This document shows positions 33,724 through 42,732 of a stretch of DNA of 54,982 nt, in pieces. Made by a program: the position numbers and the translations under genes. The first letter of the stretch is position 1. Each line of letters opens with the position of its first letter. The DNA is from Phycisphaerae bacterium. Its GTDB lineage: Bacteria > Planctomycetota > Phycisphaerae > UBA1845. Under the pieces are notes generated by a model. That model was not told where the DNA came from, did not search any database, and saw only the letters and a list, made by a program, of their open reading frames with translations. The DNA is taken from NCBI GenBank assembly GCA_029260055.1, contig JAJDDX010000263.1, positions 1 through 54,982 on the forward strand, given 5' to 3'.

Positions 33724-35151
33724 ATGCAGCCCAAACCACTCCGTCGAAGATGGCTCAAGCTTCTCGCCGGTGTACCTGCGCTGATACTGGTCACCATCGG
33801 GTTACTCCACGTCGCGGGCCGCGCCGGCACGGGCAAATGGAACCGCTACGCGGACAAGCTCCGCGAAGACGGCATGCCGCTTACGTATGCCGAGATCGCG
33901 CAGCAACAACGCGCCGTATCCGAGGGGCCGACCGTCGCCGGACGAATCATCGAACTGTCCGACGCTTTGCCGCAGCCTCCGCAGGGATCGGAAGAGCCGC
34001 TCTCGTGGACCTGGGGCGGCAGAGCACTCACCCCGGATACCTTCGCGGGTATCACCGAGCACTCGGTGGACTCGACGCGCGAGTACCTTGCGGCACGCCA
34101 GGGGCTTCTGGATGACCTTGCGGCACTGCGCGATCGGCCACCCGGCCGGTTTCCGGCGCCTACGGATGCCAATTCCGTCGTCTTCGCTAATCCGTGGCTC
34201 TACGCGTCGCTGCGCGCAGTCAGACTCCTGCGCGTTCAGGCTGTCATGTCACTCGTTGACGGAGATCTCGCTCGCGCGATCGATATCGTGCGGTTGCAGC
34301 GCCGCATCAGCGAGGCTCTGGACGAGCACCCCATGATCATCTCGCGCCTGGCGCAAGCCAACGTTGACCGCCTCATGCTGTGCAACATTGAGAACATATT
34401 GGGCACAGCAACGCTGCGCGGCGAACAGCTCGGCGCATTGGAAGAGGATATCGAAAGTCGCATGAACGCCGCCACGATGAAATGGGCGCTCTATGGCGAG
34501 CGGGCCGGTTGGGTGGCCGTGTGCGACCAACTCGTGGCCGGCAAGGAGCCGTTCTGCTGTGTCATTTCAGGCCCAGCGACCGTGACGAGTGTGTTTGGCA
34601 CACTCGTGCCCGATATCGCCCCAACCTGGTTGGTGCGTAAGAATCAGATGCTCGGGACGGAGATGTGGACTCGCTTGATCGATGTCCACGATGACTCGGT
34701 GGCGGCGTTGGGCGCGGCGCGCCGCATCGACCGGGAGTCTGCGGCTACAGGCACGGTGCATTTCATCGCCAAAGCGTGGTTACCGAATATGGTCGGGATA
34801 TGCGTAAACCATACAAATAGCGTAGCACATCTACGCTGCGCGTACTCGGCGCTGGGCGCCGAGCGCTTTCGGATGGCCAAAGGTCGCCTCCCCGAGTCGA
34901 TCGAAGAACTGGTGCCGGAGTTCCTCAGCATGGTACCGGCAGACCCACTTGACGGTCAGCCGATGCGCTTTGCCGTCACGGACCAAGGTATCGTGATCTA
35001 CTCGGTAGGTGAGGACCTTCTTGACGACCGCGGCGACATCGTCCGCCCGAGCCGGCAAACTGACGCGCCGGACGTGGGGTTTCGACTCCTTCGGCCCGAG
35101 CACCGCGGCTTGGTCTTGCTCGCCGAGACGCCGCCGGCGGAGGATGATTGA
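33724..35151 (+). CDS. Single-pass membrane protein, six-gene family, copy 1
   Basis: 475 aa. One transmembrane helix near the N-terminus (about 13-33, LLAGVPALILVTIGLLHVAG) after a basic RRR leader, so most of the protein should be outside the cytoplasm. Just after it comes the family block KWNRYADKLREDGMPLTY. A helical middle contains TMKWALYGERA and LVRKNQM. The C-terminus has LGAERFRMAKGRLPESIEEL, DPLDGQPMRF, IVIYSVGEDLLDDRGDI and a closing PEHRGLVLL. Function unknown; no catalytic motif seen. ATG at 33724 chosen over the adjacent GTG at 33721. First of six tandem paralogues. Confidence 0.8.
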   Translation: MQPKPLRRRWLKLLAGVPALILVTIGLLHVAGRAGTGKWNRYADKLREDGMPLTYAEIAQQQRAVSEGPTVAGRIIELSDALPQPPQGSEEPLSWTWGGRALTPDTFAGITEHSVDSTREYLAARQGLLDDLAALRDRPPGRFPAPTDANSVVFANPWLYASLRAVRLLRVQAVMSLVDGDLARAIDIVRLQRRISEALDEHPMIISRLAQANVDRLMLCNIENILGTATLRGEQLGALEEDIESRMNAATMKWALYGERAGWVAVCDQLVAGKEPFCCVISGPATVTSVFGTLVPDIAPTWLVRKNQMLGTEMWTRLIDVHDDSVAALGAARRIDRESAATGTVHFIAKAWLPNMVGICVNHTNSVAHLRCAYSALGAERFRMAKGRLPESIEELVPEFLSMVPADPLDGQPMRFAVTDQGIVIYSVGEDLLDDRGDIVRPSRQTDAPDVGFRLLRPEHRGLVLLAETPPAEDD

Positions 35152-35254
35152 CGAAGCTCCGGTGCATGCGGAGGATCTTTGAATCGCGGTCGACCGCCCA
35201 GCCCGATTGCGGCGTACGACCGAACTCGACTGACCCCAACCTCGTGGAGGTGCG

Positions 35255-36661
35255 ATGACATCTGAGCGGAACGACGGTCTGCCTTGGTGGATCAAGCTTG
35301 TCGGCAGCGTCGCAGCTCTCATGCTGCTGACCATCGGCCTGTTCTACTTCCTCGGCCACGCGGGCACCGGCAAGTGGAAGCGCTACGGGGAGACGCTCCG
35401 CGCCGGCGGCATGCCGCTGACGTTTGATGACATCGCCGCACAGCAGGCTGAGGTCCCGGACGGCCCAAACGTCGCGGACACCATCCTCGGGATCGCCGAC
35501 GCTTTGAACGGGCTCGGAACGGAAAGGTCAGACGACAACGTGTGGATCTTCGACCGCAGCGTGTCGACCGTGGATGCATTCACGGACATCCCGCAATATA
35601 CGATCGAGCCGACTCGCGGATTCCTGGCCGACCATGTTGAAGTACTGGACGCGTTGGCGGCGTTTCGGGAGTTGCCGGCCGGACATTTCGTCATGCCGCG
35701 GGATTCCAACGCCGCATACTTCCAGCTTCCGGAGTTCAGCCTCGTGCGTAAGGCCGACAAGCTCCTGCGCGTAGACGGCCTCATGCAACTGGTCGACAAA
35801 GACCTGGCCGGCGCAGTCGAGACCGTGCGGCTGCAACGTCGCATTAGCGAAGCGCTCGATCAGCACCCTACGATCATCGGGCGTCTGGTTCAGATCGCCG
35901 GCGACGCGCTGATCGCAGCAGCCATCGAGGATATCCTCAAAGCGGAGTCGCCCGACCTGGAGGCGATCGAGGCGATGGAACAGGACCTCGACAACAGATT
36001 GGCCGCAGCCACGATGAAGTGGGGCATGCTCGGCGAACGAGCGTTCATCGTCGCCGTATTCGACGATATGGCCGCCGGCAACACGCAGTCGCCGGCGTAC
36101 ATTCAGGTAAACACCGGGGTGCCGCCCTGGATACCGGTGTGGCTCGTGCGCCAGAACCAGATGCGCGCGGCGGAGATGCTGACATGGCTGGTCGACGCGG
36201 GGGACGACCCGGCCGCTCTCATGAAAGCGGCGAACCGCATCGACCGGGAGATGCCGACCGCTCCGGCAAGTCATTTTCTGGTCAAGATGATGATGCCGAG
36301 CCTCTCCCGCGCCTGTGTGCTGCACCTCAGATGTCGCGCCCGGCTTAGTGCCGCAAGGGTGGCGTTGGCGGCTGAGCGATTCCGAATCGCTAATGGCCGG
36401 TTCCCTGCTTCCCTGGACGAACTCGTACCGTCGCTGCTCCACGAGGTCCCACTCGATCCGTTCGACGGGAAGCCTCTGCGCCTCGCCACCACGGACGAAG
36501 GGATCGTCATCTACTCGGTGGACTTCAACGGCGTCGACGACGGCGGCGACCTTCAACGTGCGAAGAAAACGCACGACCCGCCGGACACCGGATGTCGACT
36601 CGTCATGCCCGAGCATCGGGGGATTGTACTGATCGACACGCCGCCGCCTGACGACGATTGA
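35255..36661 (+). CDS. Single-pass membrane protein, six-gene family, copy 2
   Basis: 468 aa with GGAGG 4 bases before the ATG. Same plan as its neighbours: WWIKLVGSVAALMLLTIGLF membrane helix, KWKRYGETLRAGGMPLTF, middle block TMKWGMLGERA, C-terminal AAERFRIANGRFPASLDEL, DPFDGKPLRL and IVIYSVDFNGVDDGGDL, ending TPPPDDD. 103 bases from copy 1. Function unknown. Confidence 0.8.
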   Translation: MTSERNDGLPWWIKLVGSVAALMLLTIGLFYFLGHAGTGKWKRYGETLRAGGMPLTFDDIAAQQAEVPDGPNVADTILGIADALNGLGTERSDDNVWIFDRSVSTVDAFTDIPQYTIEPTRGFLADHVEVLDALAAFRELPAGHFVMPRDSNAAYFQLPEFSLVRKADKLLRVDGLMQLVDKDLAGAVETVRLQRRISEALDQHPTIIGRLVQIAGDALIAAAIEDILKAESPDLEAIEAMEQDLDNRLAAATMKWGMLGERAFIVAVFDDMAAGNTQSPAYIQVNTGVPPWIPVWLVRQNQMRAAEMLTWLVDAGDDPAALMKAANRIDREMPTAPASHFLVKMMMPSLSRACVLHLRCRARLSAARVALAAERFRIANGRFPASLDELVPSLLHEVPLDPFDGKPLRLATTDEGIVIYSVDFNGVDDGGDLQRAKKTHDPPDTGCRLVMPEHRGIVLIDTPPPDDD

Positions 36662-36694
36662 CGGCACAACGACTCCCACTGAAGATGGGCCGCT

Positions 36695-38185
36695 GTGCCA
36701 AGTTCACACCGACATCCCGACGGCATCGGCCGTCCTGACGACTCCCCTCGGTCGCAGCCTGCTGAAGATCGCGTCGCCACCGCACCGAAACGTCGGCTCC
36801 CACTGTCGATCAAGGTACTTCTTGGTGTCGTGGCGCTCGTGTCGCTGGCGTCCGGGGTCATCTACTTGCTCGGGATCTCCGCCACGGCAACGTGGGAGCG
36901 CTACGCCGACACGCTGCGCGACGGCGGCCAGCCGCTGACTTATCAGGAGATTGCGGAGCGCGAGACACAATTCCCACACGGACCAACGTTAGCGAGCGCG
37001 GTGACCGGAATGGAGTCGCGATTGCTCGCGCTGGCAAGCGCGGAGACGACCCGATCGGTCTGGATCTTCGACAGCAATCTTCCGGACCTTGATACCTATG
37101 CGGGCATACCGCGGCGAACCGTCGGACCGACGAGGGCCCTTGTGGCCCGGAGTCGCGATCTGCTGGACACGCTCCCGGCGCTCGCGGTTCTCCCTGCCGG
37201 CCACGTGCCGAGATCAGACGAGGCGAATCTGTTTGAGTTCGCCCTTCCCGCTCTGACGCATGTGCGCAATGCCACCAAGCTCTTGCGCATCGAGGCCATC
37301 TTGGCTCTCATGGACGGGAACCCGGCCGTGGCTGTCATGGCGGTTCATTTGCAGCGCCGGCTGAACGAAACGGTTGACGAGCATCCGACCATGATCGGAA
37401 GGTTGGTACAGTGCGCCAACAACGACGTCATAGTGAGCACAATCGAGGATACGCTACGCTTGGCCACGGTCGACGCGCGGGCACTCGAAGCGCTCAGCGA
37501 AGACGTAGATGACCGGCTCCGCGCGGCGACCATGAAATGGGCGCTGCTCGGCGAGCGAGCACAGTGGATCGAATTGTGTGACCAGATGGCCACGGGCGAG
37601 TTGCCCTACGACGCGATTCCAGGAACCGGGAACCAGGCGCCGACTACCATCGGGCTCCCTACCTGCGTCGTTCGATGGAGTGAAGTGCGCGGCGCGGAGC
37701 TGTTGACCACGCTCATCGATGCACACGAAGAGCCCGCGGTCCTTATCGAAGCAGCCAGGCAGATGGCGCTCGACGTGAGGAACGCGCCGGCGACACTGGC
37801 ACTGCTTGAGCCCCTGATGGCGGACCTGACGAACGCCTGTATCATCCACGCACGCCGCGCAGCCAGGCTGAGAGGCGCTCGAGCCGCCCTGGCCGCCGAG
37901 CGGTTTCGACTCGCCAACGATCGGCTTCCCGGCTCGATCGAGGAGTTGGCACCGCAGTACCTCGACGCGATCCCAACAGACCCGTTTGACGGCCAGCCGC
38001 TGCGTTTGGCAACCACCGAGCAAGGCATCGTCATCTATTCACTCGGTGAGAACGGACAGGATGACGGTGGCGACGTGGCCCGAACTCCGGAAGTGCGCAG
38101 TCCGCCGGACGAGGGGTTCCGGCTGGTGCGACCCGAGCATCGAGGCATCGTGCTGCTGGATGACCCGCCGCCTGATGACGGTTGA
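36695..38185 (+). CDS. Single-pass membrane protein, six-gene family, copy 3
   Basis: 496 aa from a GTG; it has an extra polar N-terminal stretch of about 30 residues before the membrane helix (VLLGVVALVSLASGVIYLLG). Then TWERYADTLRDGGQPLTY, middle TMKWALLGERA, C-terminal AAERFRLANDRLPGSIEEL, DPFDGQPLRL, IVIYSLGENGQDDGGDV, and PEHRGIVLLDDPPPDDG. It begins only 33 bases after copy 2. A later start is possible but no in-frame ATG is well placed. Function unknown. Confidence 0.78.
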   Translation: MPSSHRHPDGIGRPDDSPRSQPAEDRVATAPKRRLPLSIKVLLGVVALVSLASGVIYLLGISATATWERYADTLRDGGQPLTYQEIAERETQFPHGPTLASAVTGMESRLLALASAETTRSVWIFDSNLPDLDTYAGIPRRTVGPTRALVARSRDLLDTLPALAVLPAGHVPRSDEANLFEFALPALTHVRNATKLLRIEAILALMDGNPAVAVMAVHLQRRLNETVDEHPTMIGRLVQCANNDVIVSTIEDTLRLATVDARALEALSEDVDDRLRAATMKWALLGERAQWIELCDQMATGELPYDAIPGTGNQAPTTIGLPTCVVRWSEVRGAELLTTLIDAHEEPAVLIEAARQMALDVRNAPATLALLEPLMADLTNACIIHARRAARLRGARAALAAERFRLANDRLPGSIEELAPQYLDAIPTDPFDGQPLRLATTEQGIVIYSLGENGQDDGGDVARTPEVRSPPDEGFRLVRPEHRGIVLLDDPPPDDG

Positions 38186-38279
38186 TTGACGCCAAGCCTA
38201 CTCCCACTCAACATGAGCCACACTGTGCCGTGATAACGGCAATACGCCTCGACAGTGTCCGAACAAGAGGAGCTTCGGA

Positions 38280-39713
38280 TTGGCAACTTCGGGAACGAAC
38301 GACACCGTCGACCACAAACTCCGGATTCCCTGGTGGGTAAAGCTGCCGATCATCCTCGCAGCCTTCGCACTCGGAGCCGCCGGCACGCTTCACTTCCTCG
38401 GCAGCTCCGCAACGGCGAAGTGGGAGCGCTATGCCGACAAGCTCCGCGACGGCGGCATGCCGCTGACGTACGAGGAGATTGACCAGCAGCGGACGACATA
38501 TGCCGACGACGAGAACTCAGCCAACCTGATCCTCGAACTCGGGCCGCTTCTCGACGAGGCCCCTCAGGAGACGATTGACCTCGAGATTCTCGTCTTCGAC
38601 TGGATGCGTGAAGGGCAGGACGTCCTCTCCGGCATCGCTGGGCCCGGAATCGAACAATCAAGAGCGCTGATCGCGGACTACCGGGAACTCTTCGACAAAC
38701 TCGAGCGTATTCGCGCCATGCCTGGCGGGCGGTTCGCGTGGCAGGGCTTCGAAAACCCGCTAAACGGCATCGGGCACGGGGTCGGTTATGTGCTCGAGCT
38801 GAGGAAACTGCTGCACGTCAGGTTACTCGTGGTGTTGGTCGACCGAGATACCGAAGCGGCGACCGACACGCTCCACCTGTTGGCCAAGGTCGCCGAGTCC
38901 CTCGACGAGGTTCCCGACTCGCTTTCGCGTCACGTACAAGCGCGGGTACAGACGACCCTTGCGTCGGACATCGAACAAACGCTCCGGGCCGGCGTCCTCG
39001 CCGAGTCCGACCTTCAGAGCCTGTCGGTGATGCTGAACGACCGGCAAGCCGCCACGACGATGAAATGGGCGCTACTCGGTGACCGCGCATTTGCAATGAC
39101 CCTCTTCGATGTCTTGGCCGACGGTGGAGCCACATGGATGCCGGATTACTCCGGCCGCGCATCGATCTTCGCTCCGGTGGCTCCGAACTTCTTGCCGGTG
39201 TGGCAGGTCCGCCGCGGTCAGATGCTCGCCGCTGATCTCATGACGAAAGTGGTCGAGGTCGGAGGCGATCCTCTAGCTCTGCTGGAGGCTGCGAGAGAAT
39301 ATGAGCGGCAGGCGGACATCGCCCCGCCCACCGCCCTGGTCAGCTACTTCCCGCTTTCACCCACGTGCGAACTCCACCAAGCCGATCTGGCACAGTTGCG
39401 GTGTGCGGCGCTCGGCGTGGCGGCTGAGCGGTTTCGGCTAGAAAGCGAACGGTTTCCGGCTTCTCTCGATGAACTCGTGCCGGCGTACCTCGAGGCGCTG
39501 CCGGCCGATCCGTTTAACGGCGAGCCGATGCGGCTGGCCGCAACGGAGCAGGGGATCGTCATCTACTCGGTGTACGAGAACCTGTCTGACGATGGCGGTG
39601 ATATCGCGCAGTCGGAAGCACGACCAGACCCTCTCGATGTCGGCTTCCGATTGGTCGAACCCGAGCATCGCGGGATCGTGCTGATCGACCTCCCGTCGCC
39701 GGATGAGGATTGA
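38280..39713 (+). CDS. Single-pass membrane protein, six-gene family, copy 4
   Basis: 477 aa from a TTG start, supported by AGAGGAG at 38266-38272 with 7-base spacing. Membrane helix LPIILAAFALGAAGTLHFLG, then KWERYADKLRDGGMPLTY, middle TMKWALLGDRA, C-terminal AAERFRLESERFPASLDEL, DPFNGEPMRL, IVIYSVYENLSDDGGDI and PEHRGIVLIDLPSPDED. The region around residues 70-130 differs from copies 1-3 and resembles copy 5 (YADDENSANLI against VPDEENSASLV), so 4 and 5 look like closest relatives. Function unknown. Confidence 0.8.
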   Translation: MATSGTNDTVDHKLRIPWWVKLPIILAAFALGAAGTLHFLGSSATAKWERYADKLRDGGMPLTYEEIDQQRTTYADDENSANLILELGPLLDEAPQETIDLEILVFDWMREGQDVLSGIAGPGIEQSRALIADYRELFDKLERIRAMPGGRFAWQGFENPLNGIGHGVGYVLELRKLLHVRLLVVLVDRDTEAATDTLHLLAKVAESLDEVPDSLSRHVQARVQTTLASDIEQTLRAGVLAESDLQSLSVMLNDRQAATTMKWALLGDRAFAMTLFDVLADGGATWMPDYSGRASIFAPVAPNFLPVWQVRRGQMLAADLMTKVVEVGGDPLALLEAAREYERQADIAPPTALVSYFPLSPTCELHQADLAQLRCAALGVAAERFRLESERFPASLDELVPAYLEALPADPFNGEPMRLAATEQGIVIYSVYENLSDDGGDIAQSEARPDPLDVGFRLVEPEHRGIVLIDLPSPDED

Positions 39714-39825
39714 CGGCGCCCCAACTCCCCTTGAGGATGTGCCATTCGATTCCGCGCGGAGCGTAGTCAGAACGCGGCGGCTCCGCGCCCGATGATTATG
39801 CGGTGAGCAAGCGGCCCGAAGTCAG

Positions 39826-41250
39826 ATGACAGACGAAAACACTCGCAGGTTCCCCTGGTGGATCAAGCTTCCGATCGGTATCGGGGTCATTGTGCTCGTG
39901 GTCGCGGGCGTGATTCATTTCCTAGGCCTGTCCGCCACCGCCCGATGGGAGCGCTATGCCGCCAAGCTCCGCGAAGACGGTACACCCCTGGACTATATGG
40001 AGATCGAGCGGGCGCGGGCCGCGGTGCCGGACGAAGAGAACTCTGCGTCGTTGGTAGCGAGCTTGGTACCCCTGATTCCCGAGATCACGATGTGGGATGT
40101 CGATCCGGGCGTCTTCGTGTTCGGCGAGATGGAGGATGGGGACGACTTCTTCACCGGGATCGCCCGATCACGAATCGAACCATCACGAGCTTTCCTCGAA
40201 CAGCACGAAAAGTTAATCGAGGCGATCCTGCCGCTCTCTGACATGCCGAACGGACGGTACGGACTCGTCTTCGGTGGGCCGATGGACTGGGGCACCCCGG
40301 ATCTCACAGAGTACCGCACACTGGCCAAACTGCTCTACCTCCTGAGCTATGTGGAGTTGATCGACGGGGAGTTGGAAGAGGCGCCGGACACAGCGGTTCT
40401 CGTCATGCGACTCGCCGCGGCGCTCGACGATCAGCCGTCAACGATAGGGCACCTCGTGCGGTTGGCCTCGGACCACCTTGCGCTCCGCATTCTAATGAAC
40501 GCGCTGCGCGTCGGTGAGCTGCCCCCCGAAGATATCGAGCACGTCGAATACGAATTGAGCGAGCGACACGCCACCTTGACGATGCGTTGGGCCCTGTTGA
40601 GTGAGCGTGCGATCTTCGCCGCCGTCTGCGAATCCCTGGCCGCCAGGCAAGTCGGGCTGACGGAGATATTGCAGGGGAAGGCCGCGAACGCGATTGGCGT
40701 GTCGGTGCAGCAAGAACTGCCGGTGTGGCAAGTGCGCCGCAATCAGATGTTTGCGGTTGAGCTGCTGACGCGATTGCTCGACAGGTCGGATCAAACTCGG
40801 GAGCTATACGACACGGCTCGGGCGATCGACCGGGAACGAGCCTCCGCTCCGGAGACGTACTTGTTAGCGAAGATCCTCCTGCCGTCTCTTGCGCGGGTGT
40901 GCTTCTTGCACTGCCGGCTACGGGCGGAGCTACGATGCGCGATCACCGCGCTGGCGGCCGAGCGTTTCCGCATGGACAGCGGCCGGTTCCCCACGTCCCT
41001 GGACGACCTTGTCCCCGACTTCATCGACGAGATTCCGCTCGACCCGTTCGGCACAGGCCCTGTGCGCCTGGCCGAAACGGACGAAGGCGTCGTGGTCTAC
41101 TCGATCGGCACCGATCCGGAAGACGAGAACGGGCTGGATGCTCGGTTGGACGATCCCGGCAATGACGCCGAGATCGGGTTCTGGTTGGTGAACATCGAGC
41201 GTCGCGGCATCGTGCTGATCGACCTCCCACCGCCGGATAAGGAGGATTGA
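39826..41250 (+). CDS. Single-pass membrane protein, six-gene family, copy 5
   Basis: 474 aa from an ATG. WWIKLPIGIGVIVLVVAGVI helix, RWERYAAKLREDGTPLDY, middle TMRWALLSERA, C-terminal AAERFRMDSGRFPTSLDDL, DPFGTGPVRL, VVVYSIGTDPEDENG. The ending is the most diverged: the PEHRG block is replaced by NIERRGIVLIDLPPPDKED and the DDGGD motif is absent. 112 bases from copy 4. Function unknown. Confidence 0.8.
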   Translation: MTDENTRRFPWWIKLPIGIGVIVLVVAGVIHFLGLSATARWERYAAKLREDGTPLDYMEIERARAAVPDEENSASLVASLVPLIPEITMWDVDPGVFVFGEMEDGDDFFTGIARSRIEPSRAFLEQHEKLIEAILPLSDMPNGRYGLVFGGPMDWGTPDLTEYRTLAKLLYLLSYVELIDGELEEAPDTAVLVMRLAAALDDQPSTIGHLVRLASDHLALRILMNALRVGELPPEDIEHVEYELSERHATLTMRWALLSERAIFAAVCESLAARQVGLTEILQGKAANAIGVSVQQELPVWQVRRNQMFAVELLTRLLDRSDQTRELYDTARAIDRERASAPETYLLAKILLPSLARVCFLHCRLRAELRCAITALAAERFRMDSGRFPTSLDDLVPDFIDEIPLDPFGTGPVRLAETDEGVVVYSIGTDPEDENGLDARLDDPGNDAEIGFWLVNIERRGIVLIDLPPPDKED

Positions 41251-41290
41251 CGGGGGTATAATGATCTGAGGGAAGCCGACAGGAGGCGTC

Positions 41291-42727
41291 ATGTTTATCA
41301 AACGCAAGAAGCGGTTCTCCTGGCGAGCCAAGCTCATCGGCGCCGTTGCCCTAGTACTGGTTCCGTGCGGTGTGGTCTACGTGCTCGGGGTGTTCGCCAC
41401 GCACAAGTGGGAGCGCTACGCCGAGAAGATTCGCGAAGGCGGCATGCCGCTGACCTATGAGGAGGTCCTGAAGCATCAGAGCGAACTCCCGGACGGGCCC
41501 ACAGCCGCCGATGTGATCGCCGAGCAATGCGAGGCGTTGCGCGACCTCCGCAGGTCCGAGAGAGGTAGTCGTCTCTTGTTCTTCGACGCGAGACTACCGA
41601 CCGTGGACCTGACCGTTGGCATCCCGGAGTATTCGATCGAGCCGACGCGCGAGTTGCTCTCCCGGAATCAGGAGCTGCTAGATGAGCTTCTTGCCGTTGC
41701 GGACTTGCCGGCTGGTCGCCTTCCTGCGCCACGCACGAGCATCCGGACGTCGTCTCAGTTTGTATGGGAGACGGTGGCGGCACAAAACGCCGTCATGCTC
41801 CTCCAGAACCATGCCGTGATGAGTATCGCGAGCGGCGACCCCACCGAAGCGGCACGATCCGTGCGGTCACAACTGCGAGTAGTCGAGACGTTTGACGAGT
41901 ACCCGACGCATTCCAGCCAACTCAGACAGTTCGGTGCATGGTACAGGACCCTGCCGTCGATCGAGGGCATGCTGCATGCGATGCAGCTCGACGCCCCAAC
42001 TATCGAGACTCTATCGATCGAAATCGAGAGCCGTCGGCGCGCGTCGACGTTGAAGTGGGTGTTGCTGGGGCAAAGGGCCTGGTGGGTGGAGACGTGCGAA
42101 CAGCTTCTGAACGGCGACCTCAAGCTGTCGACGTTCCACCACGGGCCGGCGCCCCCGTGGGAATGGACTCCGACCTGGCTATTTCGGCGTGACCAACTGC
42201 GTGGAGCGGAGATCTTCACCCAGTTTCTCGAGATGGGCGACGACATACCGAGAATGCTGAACGTAGCTCAGCAGGCGGATCGCAAAGCCAATCCCTCTCT
42301 CGCCGACTGGCCCCTTCTGGTGATCGGCTCCATGGGGATGTCTGACGCGGTCACGTTCCACGCGTGGAACGTCGCCCAGCTTCGCAGCACGCATGCCGGG
42401 TTGGCGGTTGAGCGGTTTCGCATGGCGACCGGGCGGTTCCCCGACTCGCTCGACGCGTTGGTGCCCGAGTATCTCGACGCGGTCCCGGTTGATCCGTTCG
42501 ACGGAAAACCGTTGCGCTTGGCCACTACTGAAAAGGGGATCGTCATCTACTCGGTGTTCGACAACCTGATCGACGACGGTGGCGATGTGGCTCAGACCGA
42601 GAAACGAGCCCGGACGCCGGATATCGGGTTCCGGCTGGCTCGCCCCGAGCATCGGGGGATCGTGCTACTGGATGACCCGCCGCCGGAGCCGTACCCGTCG
42701 CGCGGCCCACACGGCGAAAGCGACTGA
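41291..42727 (+). CDS. Single-pass membrane protein, six-gene family, copy 6
   Basis: 478 aa; AGGAGG lies 4 bases before the ATG. Helix LIGAVALVLVPCGVVYVLGV, then KWERYAEKIREGGMPLTY, middle TLKWVLLGQRA, C-terminal AVERFRMATGRFPDSLDAL, DPFDGKPLRL, IVIYSVFDNLIDDGGDV, PEHRGIVLLDDPPPEP and a short extra tail. Its stop is 5 bases from the stop of the convergent beta-helix gene, with no room for a terminator between them. Function unknown. Confidence 0.8.
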   Translation: MFIKRKKRFSWRAKLIGAVALVLVPCGVVYVLGVFATHKWERYAEKIREGGMPLTYEEVLKHQSELPDGPTAADVIAEQCEALRDLRRSERGSRLLFFDARLPTVDLTVGIPEYSIEPTRELLSRNQELLDELLAVADLPAGRLPAPRTSIRTSSQFVWETVAAQNAVMLLQNHAVMSIASGDPTEAARSVRSQLRVVETFDEYPTHSSQLRQFGAWYRTLPSIEGMLHAMQLDAPTIETLSIEIESRRRASTLKWVLLGQRAWWVETCEQLLNGDLKLSTFHHGPAPPWEWTPTWLFRRDQLRGAEIFTQFLEMGDDIPRMLNVAQQADRKANPSLADWPLLVIGSMGMSDAVTFHAWNVAQLRSTHAGLAVERFRMATGRFPDSLDALVPEYLDAVPVDPFDGKPLRLATTEKGIVIYSVFDNLIDDGGDVAQTEKRARTPDIGFRLARPEHRGIVLLDDPPPEPYPSRGPHGESD

Positions 42728-42732
42728 TCCGT

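Noticed and set aside
35528-36679. A 383-codon minus-strand open frame opposite copy 2 of the six-gene family
   Set aside because: Antisense to a conserved paralogue; no motifs.
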